64,000 bases of DNA from NCBI GenBank assembly GCA_016708125.1, contig JADJGF010000001.1:2006001-2070000 (forward strand). The letters run 5' to 3'. Of this stretch, positions 26,013 to 34,560 are shown one piece after another. The notes under the pieces are model-generated. The model was given only the letters and a program-made list of their open reading frames with translations, had not been told where the DNA came from and ran no database searches. Source of the DNA: Ignavibacteriota bacterium (GTDB taxonomy: Bacteria; Bacteroidota; Ignavibacteria; Ignavibacteriales; Melioribacteraceae). Positions within the stretch are counted from its first letter, which is position 1. Every line of letters begins with the position of its first letter. The translations under genes and the position numbers were made by a program.

Positions 26013-29000
26013 TTTTTATTTACATCATTATTAAGTGATTCAAAATATCTGCGGATTAAATCTTGATAATCCTTGGAATATCCTTCCTTTATTGCTTTAA
26101 GAAGTTCTTCTCTTAAAATATCTTTTGCTTGCTGATTTGAAAGATTAATATTTCCGGGAGAAGTTAAATCAAAAATTTTTCCTTCTTTGGATTCTCTTTT
26201 TTCTTCGTAATCTCTCTCATTAATTGAAAGTTGTGCATCTAAAAGTCGCGATAATATTTTATCTTGTTTCTTTATCAAATTATCATCAACTTTTTGTGTA
26301 TTCATTCCCGATACAACTTCTTTCATTTCATTCAATACAGATTCTAAATTTGAGGCAAGTTTTTTTGATTCGCTTGATTCTTTCGCTTCTCTATTTAAAT
26401 CTTGCAACGATTTTTGAATTGCACTTTGCTGTTGAGCTAATCTTTGAACCTGCGCTCTTTGCTGCATTGATAATTGTCCTTGTCGAAGAGATTGTGTTTG
26501 CTGATTCAAACCCATTTGCTGTTGAGCAAGCTGCTGTAACTGCTGCATAAGCGACATCATTCCTCCGCCTTGTCCTCCGCCCTGCATCATACTTTGTAAC
26601 GAGTTTTGCATTATTGAAGCAGCATCATTCAAATTTTTCATGGCTTCGTTTTGTCCAATTGTTGAACCCATTCCGTTTTTGTTTTGAAGACCGGAAAGTG
26701 ATTCCATCATATTTTTTTTTGCATCGCCGAGAGCTTTTCCCATTTCCGGACTTATTGCAAAAGTTTTTTGAGAAAGATTATCTAATTGCTTAAAAATATT
26801 ATCAAGGTTTTGCTGAAGCTCCATTTGGTTCTGCATAAATTCAGAATATTGATTTTGCTGCGAATAAGAATTTTCTACTTTATTTTTTAAGCTTTCTTGT
26901 TCTTTCGATAAATCAATTATATTATCAATTGCTTGAAGCATTTTCTGCATAACCATAGATTGATTTTTTTTCTGCATTTGCTGCTGCATACTTTGCAAAT
27001 CATTTTTCATTGAATTCATATTTTGAGAAAGCTGTTGTTGAAATTGCATTGCATTATCAAAATTTTGTTTCTGTAATTCCTCTAAAGATTTTTGCGAGAG
27101 TTCTTCATTTTTCTGTTCATCAAATTTTTTATTTGCATCATCCATTTGCTGCTTAGGCATATTTTCTACTTCTTTCATTTTCTCGCTTAACTTTTCCATC
27201 TCATCTTTTAATTCAGAAATATTTTTATCAATATTTTTTTGTTCATTCGATAATTCATTTTGTTTACTTAAATCATTCTTCGAATTTTTCTCATTTGTAT
27301 TTTTTTTAAGCTCTTCTAAATTCTCAACAATTTTTTCCGTTCGTTTAACTATTTCATCCATCTTTTGCTCAATCTGAATTTGCTTCAATAAATTCAATGT
27401 TCTTTCAATACTTTTCTGAAAAGCTTTTTCATTCATTGATAAATTCTCTAAAGAATTTTGCACTTTATCACGCATTAAATCTTTCATGGAATCATTCAAA
27501 TTTTCCAAAGCTTTTTTTAATTCATCACTGTTTAGCTCATCAAATAAATTCTGAAGTTCTTCATACTTTTTCATAGTTTCTTCGGAGAGCAAATTATTCT
27601 GCATCATTTTATTCTGCATTTCATGCAAATTATTTTTTACATCTTCAATTTTTTCCGAAACTTCTTCAAATTTTTTAGCTGCTTGTTCAATTCTTTCTTT
27701 TTCATTCCAATCAATTTTGTTTTCATTTTTCTTCAATTCATTATTTATTTCGTTCAGCTCAAGTTTTAATTCTTCAGCTTCTTTCATTGTTTTTGTCAAC
27801 TCATCAATTGCATTTTCTTGCGTGTTTTCAACTTCGGCAAAAAGTTCATTTAAAGTTGGAATTCTAATTTTGAAAAAATTACTTCTCGTTTGTTTGGGAC
27901 CGGAAATATTATCATTATCAAAAACATCAATAAAAAAAGTAACAATATTATTCTCACGCAAAAATAATTTTGTTAAATCCCAATTGTAATATAGCGCTTG
28001 CTCCAATTCAGATTTATCAATTGCTAAAATTAATTGGTTAAACTTTTGTTCAGAATTTTCTTCATTTGTTTCGGAAATTTTATAATTCAAAATGCAATTT
28101 GAAAATCCGAAATCGTCTTTAATTGTGTAATTAATATTTATCAAATTGTTTTGCGGAAGCAGAGAATTTTGTTCCGGTTTTGTAATTTCAATTGCCGGAA
28201 ATTCATCTGGAATAATTTTTACGGAATAATAAATCGGATTTTCATTTTTGTTTTTCGCTGAATCTATAATCTCAAAAAAATAATTCATTTCATTAAAAAT
28301 TTTGTAAGTGCCGGTTATATTTTTTTTATCGATAATTAATTTTTCTTTCAAACTATCATTTATAATAATCGTCGCATTTATTATTTCCTTAGAAGTTTTC
28401 AAATTGAAATTAACTTTTGAACCTTTTAAAACTAAAAGATTGCCGTTATCATTCTGAATTATTTTTGGCAATTTGGAATATTCCGGCGGAATAATTTCCA
28501 GAACTAAACTTGTGATTTGCGGAGTTGTAGAAACATTAATTTTAAAAATATCGGTTTTGTAATTTTTATTTCCGGCAAAATATGTAAAAGAACTTTTAAC
28601 ATTTCTTATCTGCAAAGTATAAATTTTATTAGAATCTAAAAAAATATTCTGAGAAATAAATTCTGATTGAAATTGATTTTTGGTAAAAAACTCAATTGTA
28701 TTCGGTGCATTTCCTTTTGCAATAATTTTAATTTCAACATTTTCATTTTTCTGTATTTCCAAATTTCCGGGAAAAATTTCCAGTGAAAATTCATTTGGCT
28801 TTGAGAAAGTTTTGCCGAAGTTTATTACTCGATTTGAAGCACTTCTTAAATCTTGATTTAATAAAATGAAAACAAAAAATATTAAAATAAAAAGAGCTGT
28901 AATTTTTGAAAAATATTTTAAGTGGGAATAATTAATAACTTTTGCAAATTGCAAATCCTTAACCGAGTTAAAAACATCGAGAAAAGCCGCATCTTTTAAT

Positions 29001-29383
29001 TGGGGAGAAAAATTAGAATCATCATTTTTTAATAATTGTATTGAGTTTAAAAGTTTATCTTTTACTTGCGGAAAATGAAAACCAATTTGGTTAGATGCTG
29101 ATTCTATTGAAGTTTGTTCCGGTTTCTTAAATAATTTGTAAAAATTTAAAATTGCCGGAATAATTGAAATTATAAAAATTGCAAAAAGAATAATTATTAA
29201 AATTGTTCGAATAATTGAGCTGAAATAAAAATAAGTTTCAAGCAATGAAATTGTTAAAAATATTAATGTGATAATTCCTAAAGTTTTAACAATTCCAATT
29301 GCAAAATCTCTAAAATAAATATGTTTGATAAATTCCGAGATTTTAGAAATCAGCAAATTTATATTTGAATTTTTTAAATCCAT
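26009..29383 (-). CDS. Very large DUF4175-type membrane coiled-coil protein
   Basis: This 1124-residue protein has three predicted N-terminal membrane segments ('TLGIITLIFLTISLLETYFYF', 'TILIIILFAIFIISIIPAIL', 'ITALFILIFFVFILL', the last near 165-180). A beta-rich extracytoplasmic region follows at about 190-500 ('SLVLEIIPPEYSKLP', 'TYKIFNEMNYFFEIID'). Residues 520-1060 form a long charged, Gln/Met-rich coiled coil including 'MMQGGGQGGGMMSLMQQLQQ'. This architecture matches DUF4175. It follows the DUF4159 gene by 2 bp, a pairing usually seen near MoxR/DUF58 (Bat-like) loci, although those genes are not in this window. Function is unknown; envelope integrity is a common guess. Confidence 0.8.
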   Translation of the reverse strand: MDLKNSNINLLISKISEFIKHIYFRDFAIGIVKTLGIITLIFLTISLLETYFYFSSIIRTILIIILFAIFIISIIPAILNFYKLFKKPEQTSIESASNQIGFHFPQVKDKLLNSIQLLKNDDSNFSPQLKDAAFLDVFNSVKDLQFAKVINYSHLKYFSKITALFILIFFVFILLNQDLRSASNRVINFGKTFSKPNEFSLEIFPGNLEIQKNENVEIKIIAKGNAPNTIEFFTKNQFQSEFISQNIFLDSNKIYTLQIRNVKSSFTYFAGNKNYKTDIFKINVSTTPQITSLVLEIIPPEYSKLPKIIQNDNGNLLVLKGSKVNFNLKTSKEIINATIIINDSLKEKLIIDKKNITGTYKIFNEMNYFFEIIDSAKNKNENPIYYSVKIIPDEFPAIEITKPEQNSLLPQNNLININYTIKDDFGFSNCILNYKISETNEENSEQKFNQLILAIDKSELEQALYYNWDLTKLFLRENNIVTFFIDVFDNDNISGPKQTRSNFFKIRIPTLNELFAEVENTQENAIDELTKTMKEAEELKLELNEINNELKKNENKIDWNEKERIEQAAKKFEEVSEKIEDVKNNLHEMQNKMMQNNLLSEETMKKYEELQNLFDELNSDELKKALENLNDSMKDLMRDKVQNSLENLSMNEKAFQKSIERTLNLLKQIQIEQKMDEIVKRTEKIVENLEELKKNTNEKNSKNDLSKQNELSNEQKNIDKNISELKDEMEKLSEKMKEVENMPKQQMDDANKKFDEQKNEELSQKSLEELQKQNFDNAMQFQQQLSQNMNSMKNDLQSMQQQMQKKNQSMVMQKMLQAIDNIIDLSKEQESLKNKVENSYSQQNQYSEFMQNQMELQQNLDNIFKQLDNLSQKTFAISPEMGKALGDAKKNMMESLSGLQNKNGMGSTIGQNEAMKNLNDAASIMQNSLQSMMQGGGQGGGMMSLMQQLQQLAQQQMGLNQQTQSLRQGQLSMQQRAQVQRLAQQQSAIQKSLQDLNREAKESSESKKLASNLESVLNEMKEVVSGMNTQKVDDNLIKKQDKILSRLLDAQLSINERDYEEKRESKEGKIFDLTSPGNINLSNQQAKDILREELLKAIKEGYSKDYQDLIRRYFESLNNDVNKN

Positions 29384-29385
29384 TT

Positions 29386-30054
29386 TTAATGTGTGAGTGA
29401 ATAAATAATAATATTCGTTCCAAATTTTAATGCTTCTTCTCTTTTTTCCGGAGAATCATTATGCACATCGGGATTTGCCCAGCCGTCACTTGGATTACTT
29501 TCCGCCGTGTAATAAATAACCATACGTTTTCCTAAAAACAATCCAAAACCTTTTGGAGCTTTATTATCATGCTCATGAATTTTCGGCGGACCTTGCTCAA
29601 ACTCGTAAAATGAATTATAAATTTCATGATTAAACGGAAGTTCAATTAATTCATTATTTGGAAATACTTTTTTTAATTCTCTTCTAAAACTTTTATCTAA
29701 ACCGTAATCGTCATCAACGTAAAGAAATCCTCCGTTATCCAAATAATCTCTTAAATTATTCGCACTTTTTTCTGTTAAAATAATATTTCCGTGACCGGTT
29801 AAAAATAAAAATGGAAAGCTAAAAATTTCGGTTGTTTCAATATCAACAAATTTATAAACGGGATTTGTTATGATATTTGTCTTTTCCGAAACAAATTTTA
29901 GCAAATTAATTTCTGCAGAAGGATCGTTATACCAATCACCGCCGCCGGAATATTTTACTCGTGCAATTTCAAAAAATGGGGAATTTTGAGAAAAAGTTTC
30001 TGCAAAAGTAATAATTATTATAATTAGTAAAATTTTGATCATTTTGTTTTTCAA
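29386..30054 (-). CDS. DUF4159-domain exported protein
   Basis: This 222-residue protein has a signal peptide ('IKILLIIIIITFAETFSQ') and the DUF4159 pattern: 'FEIARVKYSGGGDWYNDPSAEINLLKF', 'FPFLFLTGHGNIILTEKSANNLRDYLDNGGFLYVDDDYG' and 'WANPDVHNDSPEKREEALKFGTNIIIYSL'. The fold resembles glutamine-amidotransferase-like domains without an evident catalytic triad. It precedes the DUF4175 gene by 2 bp and is cotranscribed with it. A perfect CRP-type palindrome lies 74-89 bp upstream of its start. Confidence 0.85.
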   Translation of the reverse strand: MKNKMIKILLIIIIITFAETFSQNSPFFEIARVKYSGGGDWYNDPSAEINLLKFVSEKTNIITNPVYKFVDIETTEIFSFPFLFLTGHGNIILTEKSANNLRDYLDNGGFLYVDDDYGLDKSFRRELKKVFPNNELIELPFNHEIYNSFYEFEQGPPKIHEHDNKAPKGFGLFLGKRMVIYYTAESNPSDGWANPDVHNDSPEKREEALKFGTNIIIYSLTH

Positions 30055-30127
30055 ACTTTTCTAAAAACGATACCTAAAATTAAATAATATTACTACTTGC
30101 GGAGGCAATTTGTTTCCTATTTATTTG

Positions 30128-30143
30128 TGTGAGCTATATCACA
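30128..30143. promoter_or_regulatory. CRP/FNR-family operator candidate
   Basis: TGTGAGCTATATCACA is a perfect match to the CRP consensus TGTGA-N6-TCACA, although the spacer is not itself fully palindromic. It sits in the 298-bp divergent region between the DUF4159 gene (start 30054) and the Ig-like lipoprotein gene (start 30353), so either could be the target. Confidence 0.55.
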
Positions 30144-30352
30144 ATTAAAAAAATATTGTTTCATTATTAAATTTTTCAAGCATTTTGAATGATTTTTGAG
30201 ACACAAAAAATCAAAAATTCAATTACCTAATAATTTTATGAAAAATTTTAGCTGAATAAATTTGATAAAATAATTTGCTACTTAACTAAAGAAAACTTAA
30301 GTCGATTATAGAATATACTATTTTAAAAACAAATAACTATGAAGATACAATT

Positions 30353-31795
30353 ATGAAAAAGAACTATATTTTGTTTGCCTTCATTTTAATCTTATCAGCA
30401 TTTATAATTAGCTGCGATACAAAAAGTACAGATCCTGACGATACCGATGGAACTGATACGACTGATGTAGTAGTTCTGAATGGTCAAGTTGTAGCAGCAG
30501 AATCCGGTGATCCTTTAAGCGGTGCAATTATAAAAATTTCAGATGGATTAACCGTTAAAGGTGCAACTACGGGCGCTGACGGCAAATTTACAGCAAATTT
30601 TGAATTAACTTCTGATACTGATTTATCAATAATTGCATTTAAAGCGGGATATTTTCAAGATACAACCGAAATATTTGCAATCGTAAATACAGAGATGGAA
30701 GTTCCACTTTTTCAATTACAAAGAGATGAAAGCTCAAATGTTGCCGGGTATTCCGGTAAAGCGGCATCAATTTATCTTTATACTCAATCATCGGAATTTG
30801 TTGGTGTAACCGCAAGCGGTGCTGCAGAAAATATTGATATAGTTTTTGAAATTTCGGATTCAAGCGGAATAATTATTGGTGAAAGTAATGCAATTGAAGT
30901 AAGCTTTAGATTTGGTTCTGCACCAAACGGCGGAGAATATTTATATCCTTCTTCGGTTGTTAGTAATGCTTTAGGAAAAGCAGCAGTTTCTTTAAAAACC
31001 GGGACAAAAGCAGGAGTTGCTCAAATAATTGCAGAAGCCGTTGTTGATGGAAAACCAATTGCATCAAAACCAGTAAGCGTTACAATTCACGGCGGTTTCC
31101 CGGATATGGCACATTTTAGTATTGGTCCTGAAAAATTAAATTATCCTTATTTTTATGTAATAAATGAAGAAGCAAGAATAACAGTTTTAATTGGCGATAA
31201 ATTTTCAAATCCGGTACGACCCGGAACAGCAGTTTATTTTAGTTCGGATGCTGGTGTAATTGCCGGTTCTGCACTAACAAACGAAATGGGAGTCGCTTCA
31301 GTTAGTCTTCTTTCGGGTTATCCAAAACCAAATGATCCAACTTATGGACCCGGATTTTTCTTTGTATATGCATCAACAGTAAATGAAAATGAAGAACAAA
31401 TTACTACAAGAACAAGATTATTATTTTCCGGTTTACCGGTTGTAAACCTATATCCATTAAATATTGATACGTTAGGAAACGTTACACAAGTTGAAACAGT
31501 AGATATTGCAAACGGCGGACTTCAATCATTTATGTACACCGTAACCGATGATATGGGTCATCCATTAGCTTCCGGAAATAATTACTCGGTTGGAATTGCA
31601 ACTGATGGCGATGCCGGCGCCGGCGGAGATATAAATATTACAATGCCGGATACACAACAAGGAAATACAATATTTTATTTCTCTGTTCAAGATACTAAAC
31701 CGGATGAATTAACACCTGCCGCTATAACTGTTACTGTTAGCTCAAGCGGTCCAAATGGCAGATCAAGTGCTTCTGCAAATGGAATTACACGTTAA
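30353..31795 (+). CDS. Lipoprotein with carboxypeptidase-regulatory-like and Ig-like domains
   Basis: This 480-residue protein has a lipoprotein signal ('YILFAFILILSAFIISC', Cys21), an Asp/Thr-rich linker and a carboxypeptidase regulatory-like domain at about 43-115 ('LNGQVVAAESGDPLSGAIIKIS ... DGKFTANFELTSDTDLSIIAFKAGY'). Two or three Big_1/invasin-type Ig-like domains follow ('VSNALGKAAVSLKTGTKAGVAQIIAEA', 'DKFSNPVRPGTAVYFSSDAGVIAG', 'VTDDMGHPLASGNNYSV'). It has no T9SS sorting signal and is anchored by lipid. A structural or adhesive envelope role is inferred. A strong terminator follows. Confidence 0.8.
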   Translation: MKKNYILFAFILILSAFIISCDTKSTDPDDTDGTDTTDVVVLNGQVVAAESGDPLSGAIIKISDGLTVKGATTGADGKFTANFELTSDTDLSIIAFKAGYFQDTTEIFAIVNTEMEVPLFQLQRDESSNVAGYSGKAASIYLYTQSSEFVGVTASGAAENIDIVFEISDSSGIIIGESNAIEVSFRFGSAPNGGEYLYPSSVVSNALGKAAVSLKTGTKAGVAQIIAEAVVDGKPIASKPVSVTIHGGFPDMAHFSIGPEKLNYPYFYVINEEARITVLIGDKFSNPVRPGTAVYFSSDAGVIAGSALTNEMGVASVSLLSGYPKPNDPTYGPGFFFVYASTVNENEEQITTRTRLLFSGLPVVNLYPLNIDTLGNVTQVETVDIANGGLQSFMYTVTDDMGHPLASGNNYSVGIATDGDAGAGGDINITMPDTQQGNTIFYFSVQDTKPDELTPAAITVTVSSSGPNGRSSASANGITR

Positions 31796-31819
31796 TTAAA
31801 TTATTCAAAAATAAGTATA

Positions 31820-31845
31820 AAAAGTCCGGTAATTGCCGGACTTTT
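31820..31845 (+). terminator. Rho-independent terminator after the Ig-like lipoprotein
   Basis: The perfect 10-bp arms AAAAGTCCGG (31820-31829) and CCGGACTTTT (31836-31845) enclose a 6-base loop and are followed by GTATTTTT. Confidence 0.88.
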
Positions 31846-31930
31846 GTATTTTTAAACCTTCGTCGTATTGAATAAAGGGCTCTATTTAATTATCTTAGCA
31901 AACTAAATTAAGATAATAACTGGGAAATAA

Positions 31931-33700
31931 ATGGATTTCAAAATTCGTACACATACTTGTAATGATTTAAGAGAAAGTAATATTAACGATACCGTTGTTC
32001 TAAACGGATGGGTTGATAACCGTCGTGATTTAGGCGGCGTTATTTTTATAGATTTAAGAGATAGATACGGAATTACACAAATTGTTTTTGAACCAACTTA
32101 TAATAAAGATTCGCATGAACTAAGCAAAGTTTTAAGAAGTGAGTTTGTAATTTCAATTGAAGGAAAAGTTAGAAAAAGACCAACCGGAACTGAAAATTCA
32201 AACTTGGCAACCGGAAATGTTGATATAATGGTTGATAAATTAATTATTCTAAATGAAGCAAAAACTCCGCCTTTTCCAATTAAAGATAATATAGATGTTT
32301 CAGAAGAACTTCGATTAAAATATAGATATCTCGATTTAAGAAGAGCGAGAATGCAGAAAAATCTTCTAACACGTCATCAATTCTATCAAATTGTAAGAAA
32401 ATATTTTGATGAAAATAATTTCATAGAAGTTGAAACTCCGATTTTAATGAAAAGTACTCCGGAAGGCGCAAGAGACTTTTTGGTTCCGAGCAGACTTCAC
32501 AAAGGAAGTTTTTATGCACTTCCGCAATCACCGCAAACTTATAAACAATTGCTTATGGTTTCCGGGTATGATAGATATTTTCAAATTGTAAAATGCTTTA
32601 GAGATGAAGATTTGCGTGCAGATCGCCAACCGGAATTTACCCAAATTGATGTGGAAATGTCTTTTATCAACGAAGAAATTATTCATCAAATGGTTGAAGG
32701 TTTGATGGCAAAATTATACAAAGAAATTAAAGGTAAAGATTTACAGCTTCCTCTAAAAAGATTAACGTACAATGAAGCATTAGAAAAATTTGGAAGCGAT
32801 AAACCCGATACAAGATTCGGAATGGAAATGGTTACTTTGAATGAAGTTTTTTCAGCAACTGAATTTAAAGTGTTCAAAGATACATTAGATAATGGCGGAA
32901 TTATAACTTCGCTTTTGGCAAAAAATTGCGGAGATTATACAAGAAATCAACTTGATGTTTTAACGGAATTTGTAAAAAAATTAGGTGCCGGCGGTTTAAT
33001 TTGGATGCGTGTAAAAGAAGATGGTTTAGAAGCGCCAATTTCCAAATTTTTAACCGATATCGAAAAAAATAATATTATCTCAAAGTTAAACGCAAAAGTC
33101 GGGGATTTAGTTTTAATTCTTTCCGGCTCAAAAAGTAAAGCACTTCCTATTATGGGAAATTTACGATTGGAAATGGCAAAAAGATTAAATTTAATACAAA
33201 ATGTTGTTGAAGATGAATTAATTTGGATTACAAAATTCCCATTATTTGAGTGGGATGATGAAACTCAAAGACTTTATGCAATGCATCATCCGTTTACTTC
33301 TCCGCAATTAGAAGATGTAGAATATCTTGAAAGAAATCCGTTAAAAGTTCACGCACGAGCTTATGATTTGGTAATGAATGGAAATGAAATTGCAGGCGGA
33401 AGTATAAGAATTCATAATTCGGAATTACAAGCTAAAATGTTTAAAGCTTTAGGAATTTCCGATGAAGAAGCAAAAGAAAAATTTGGATTTTTAATGAACG
33501 CATTTCAATACGGAGCGCCGCCCCACGGTGGAATTGCATTTGGTTTGGATAGAATGGTTATGTTATTTACGGATGAAAATTCAATTAGAGATTTAATAGC
33601 GTTCCCCAAAACCACAAGCGGAATTTCTTTAATGGATGAAGCTCCATCAAAAGTAGATGATGAACAATTAAGAGATTTGCACATTCGGCTGAGAAAGTAA
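31931..33700 (+). CDS. aspS: Aspartyl-tRNA synthetase
   Basis: This 589-residue class II synthetase has an N-terminal OB-fold anticodon-binding domain ('VVLNGWVDNRRDLGGVIFIDLRDRYG'), motif 2 'KCFRDEDLRADRQPEFTQID' and motif 3 'GGIAFGLDRMVMLF'. It also has the bacterial-type insertion (GAD domain) in the middle ('VFKDTLDNGGIITSLLAKNCGD'). It charges tRNA-Asp. Length matches bacterial AspRS. Whether it is discriminating or also charges tRNA-Asn cannot be told by eye. Confidence 0.97.
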   Translation: MDFKIRTHTCNDLRESNINDTVVLNGWVDNRRDLGGVIFIDLRDRYGITQIVFEPTYNKDSHELSKVLRSEFVISIEGKVRKRPTGTENSNLATGNVDIMVDKLIILNEAKTPPFPIKDNIDVSEELRLKYRYLDLRRARMQKNLLTRHQFYQIVRKYFDENNFIEVETPILMKSTPEGARDFLVPSRLHKGSFYALPQSPQTYKQLLMVSGYDRYFQIVKCFRDEDLRADRQPEFTQIDVEMSFINEEIIHQMVEGLMAKLYKEIKGKDLQLPLKRLTYNEALEKFGSDKPDTRFGMEMVTLNEVFSATEFKVFKDTLDNGGIITSLLAKNCGDYTRNQLDVLTEFVKKLGAGGLIWMRVKEDGLEAPISKFLTDIEKNNIISKLNAKVGDLVLILSGSKSKALPIMGNLRLEMAKRLNLIQNVVEDELIWITKFPLFEWDDETQRLYAMHHPFTSPQLEDVEYLERNPLKVHARAYDLVMNGNEIAGGSIRIHNSELQAKMFKALGISDEEAKEKFGFLMNAFQYGAPPHGGIAFGLDRMVMLFTDENSIRDLIAFPKTTSGISLMDEAPSKVDDEQLRDLHIRLRK

Positions 33701-33703
33701 AAA

Positions 33704-33745
33704 AAGTACTTAAAGTGAACTAAAATGCCAAAAGTTCATAAAGTT
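33704..33745. repeat. Copy of degenerate AAAGTACTTAAA/TTCATAAAGT repeat
   Basis: It lies directly after the aspS stop and shares AAAGTACTTAAA and TTCATAAAGT with the intergenic stretch at 20572-20622. It is short and AT-rich, so common origin is only probable. Confidence 0.4.
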
Positions 33746-33876
33746 AAAAAATTTTAACAATTGAAATAGATTGTTCTAAAATTGGGATTACTTTTTTGAT
33801 TAAGATCAATATTGAGATATTTTAATGAATTATTGATTTATAGCAATTATAAAATCCTTTGATTATACGATAATAA

Positions 33877-33893
33877 TTGGCAAGAAACTTGAT
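33877..33893 (+). promoter_or_regulatory. Sigma-54-like (-24/-12) promoter of the first pilin gene
   Basis: TTGGCAAGAAACTTGAT matches the sigma-54 consensus YTGGCACGRNNNTTGCW at all fixed positions except C7 (A) and C16 (A), with the correct spacing. It would give a transcript start near 33905 and a leader of about 40 bases before the GTG at 33943. Confidence 0.6.
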
Positions 33894-33942
33894 AAGTATA
33901 TGTATGAATATCTTAATTAAATATTTTCTGGGGGGAAAATAA

Positions 33943-34326
33943 GTGGGTCAACAACAGTTACTTTTAATAATGCTTACCGTTATATTGGTTGGCGTTGCAG
34001 TTTTTGTTGGCATCGGAATGTTTACTGCTAATTCTGTTGAACAAAAACGAAATGAAATTATAAATGAATGTACAATCTTAGCCAGTGAAGCTCAATTATA
34101 TTATAGAAAACCTAAAGCATACGGCGGCGGCGGAAAATCTTTTATTGGATGGCAGCTTCCTCAAGAATTTAACCAAACAGAAGCTGGGTTTTTTGTCAAT
34201 ACAGAAATTCAAGCAGAGCAGGTAATAATTACCGGTACCGGAAACGAAGTTGTAACCGAAAATGATTCTGTTAAAGTTGCAATGACGGTTACCGCTGATT
34301 CTATTTCTACGGAAATTATTAATTAA
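33943..34326 (+). CDS. Type IV pilin-like protein 1
   Basis: This 127-residue protein starts with GTG after an unusual GGGGGGAAAATAA leader. The N-terminus 'MGQQQLLLIMLTVILVGVAV' runs into one hydrophobic helix (residues 5-28) as in pilins, and is followed by a helical spine ('EIINECTILASEAQLYYRKP') and a globular part. It shares most of its first 75 residues with the next gene, including 'AxGGGGxSFxGW'. A prepilin peptidase cut after Gly2 would leave a leader of only two residues, and the conserved Glu5 of type IV pilins is absent. With a PilB/PilT/PilC/secretin set downstream, a pilin or pseudopilin role is likely. It may be a minor pilin, as its codons look less optimised than those of the second copy. 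Confidence 0.8.
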   Translation: MGQQQLLLIMLTVILVGVAVFVGIGMFTANSVEQKRNEIINECTILASEAQLYYRKPKAYGGGGKSFIGWQLPQEFNQTEAGFFVNTEIQAEQVIITGTGNEVVTENDSVKVAMTVTADSISTEIIN

Positions 34327-34437
34327 AATTTAAGTCAATTCTACAGGTAAAATTTACATCCTCATTACCTTCTTACTGTACCAAATTGAAATATTTGAGA
34401 ATATTAGCCAATAGTGAATCATTTTCATACACATATG

Positions 34438-34453
34438 TGTGATATAAATCACT
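34438..34453. promoter_or_regulatory. CRP/FNR-family operator candidate upstream of the second pilin
   Basis: TGTGATATAAATCACT matches TGTGA-N6-TCACA except for the last base. A second palindrome, ACACATATGTGT, lies at 34429-34440 and overlaps it. The centre is about 65 bases upstream of the transcript start predicted from the sigma-54-like site, a position fit for an activator. Confidence 0.5.
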
Positions 34454-34482
34454 TTTTTTTAAAGTTTTGAATGTTTTTAGAA

Positions 34483-34499
34483 TTGGCACAGTTATTTCT
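34483..34499 (+). promoter_or_regulatory. Sigma-54-like (-24/-12) promoter of the second pilin gene
   Basis: TTGGCACAGTTATTTCT has a perfect -24 element (TTGGCAC) and correct spacing to a -12 element TTTCT, where TTGCT is expected. A start near 34511 would leave a leader of about 50 bases before the strong ribosome binding site and ATG at 34561. Confidence 0.6.
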
Positions 34500-34560
34500 T
34501 TAGTTATTCCAACATTTAATCTCAAACAATTACCATTAACAAACAAAAGGAGTTAAAATA

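Noticed and set aside
26224..26550. Open frame of 108 codons on the plus strand inside the DUF4175 gene
   Set aside because: It is antisense to the Gln/Met-rich coiled-coil coding sequence and has a composition expected from a shadow frame.
26500..27100. Repeated CTGCTG/TTGCTG words that could look like a tandem repeat or CRISPR
   Set aside because: They encode the Gln-rich coiled coil of the DUF4175 protein and have no regular spacer structure. No CRISPR array was seen in the window.
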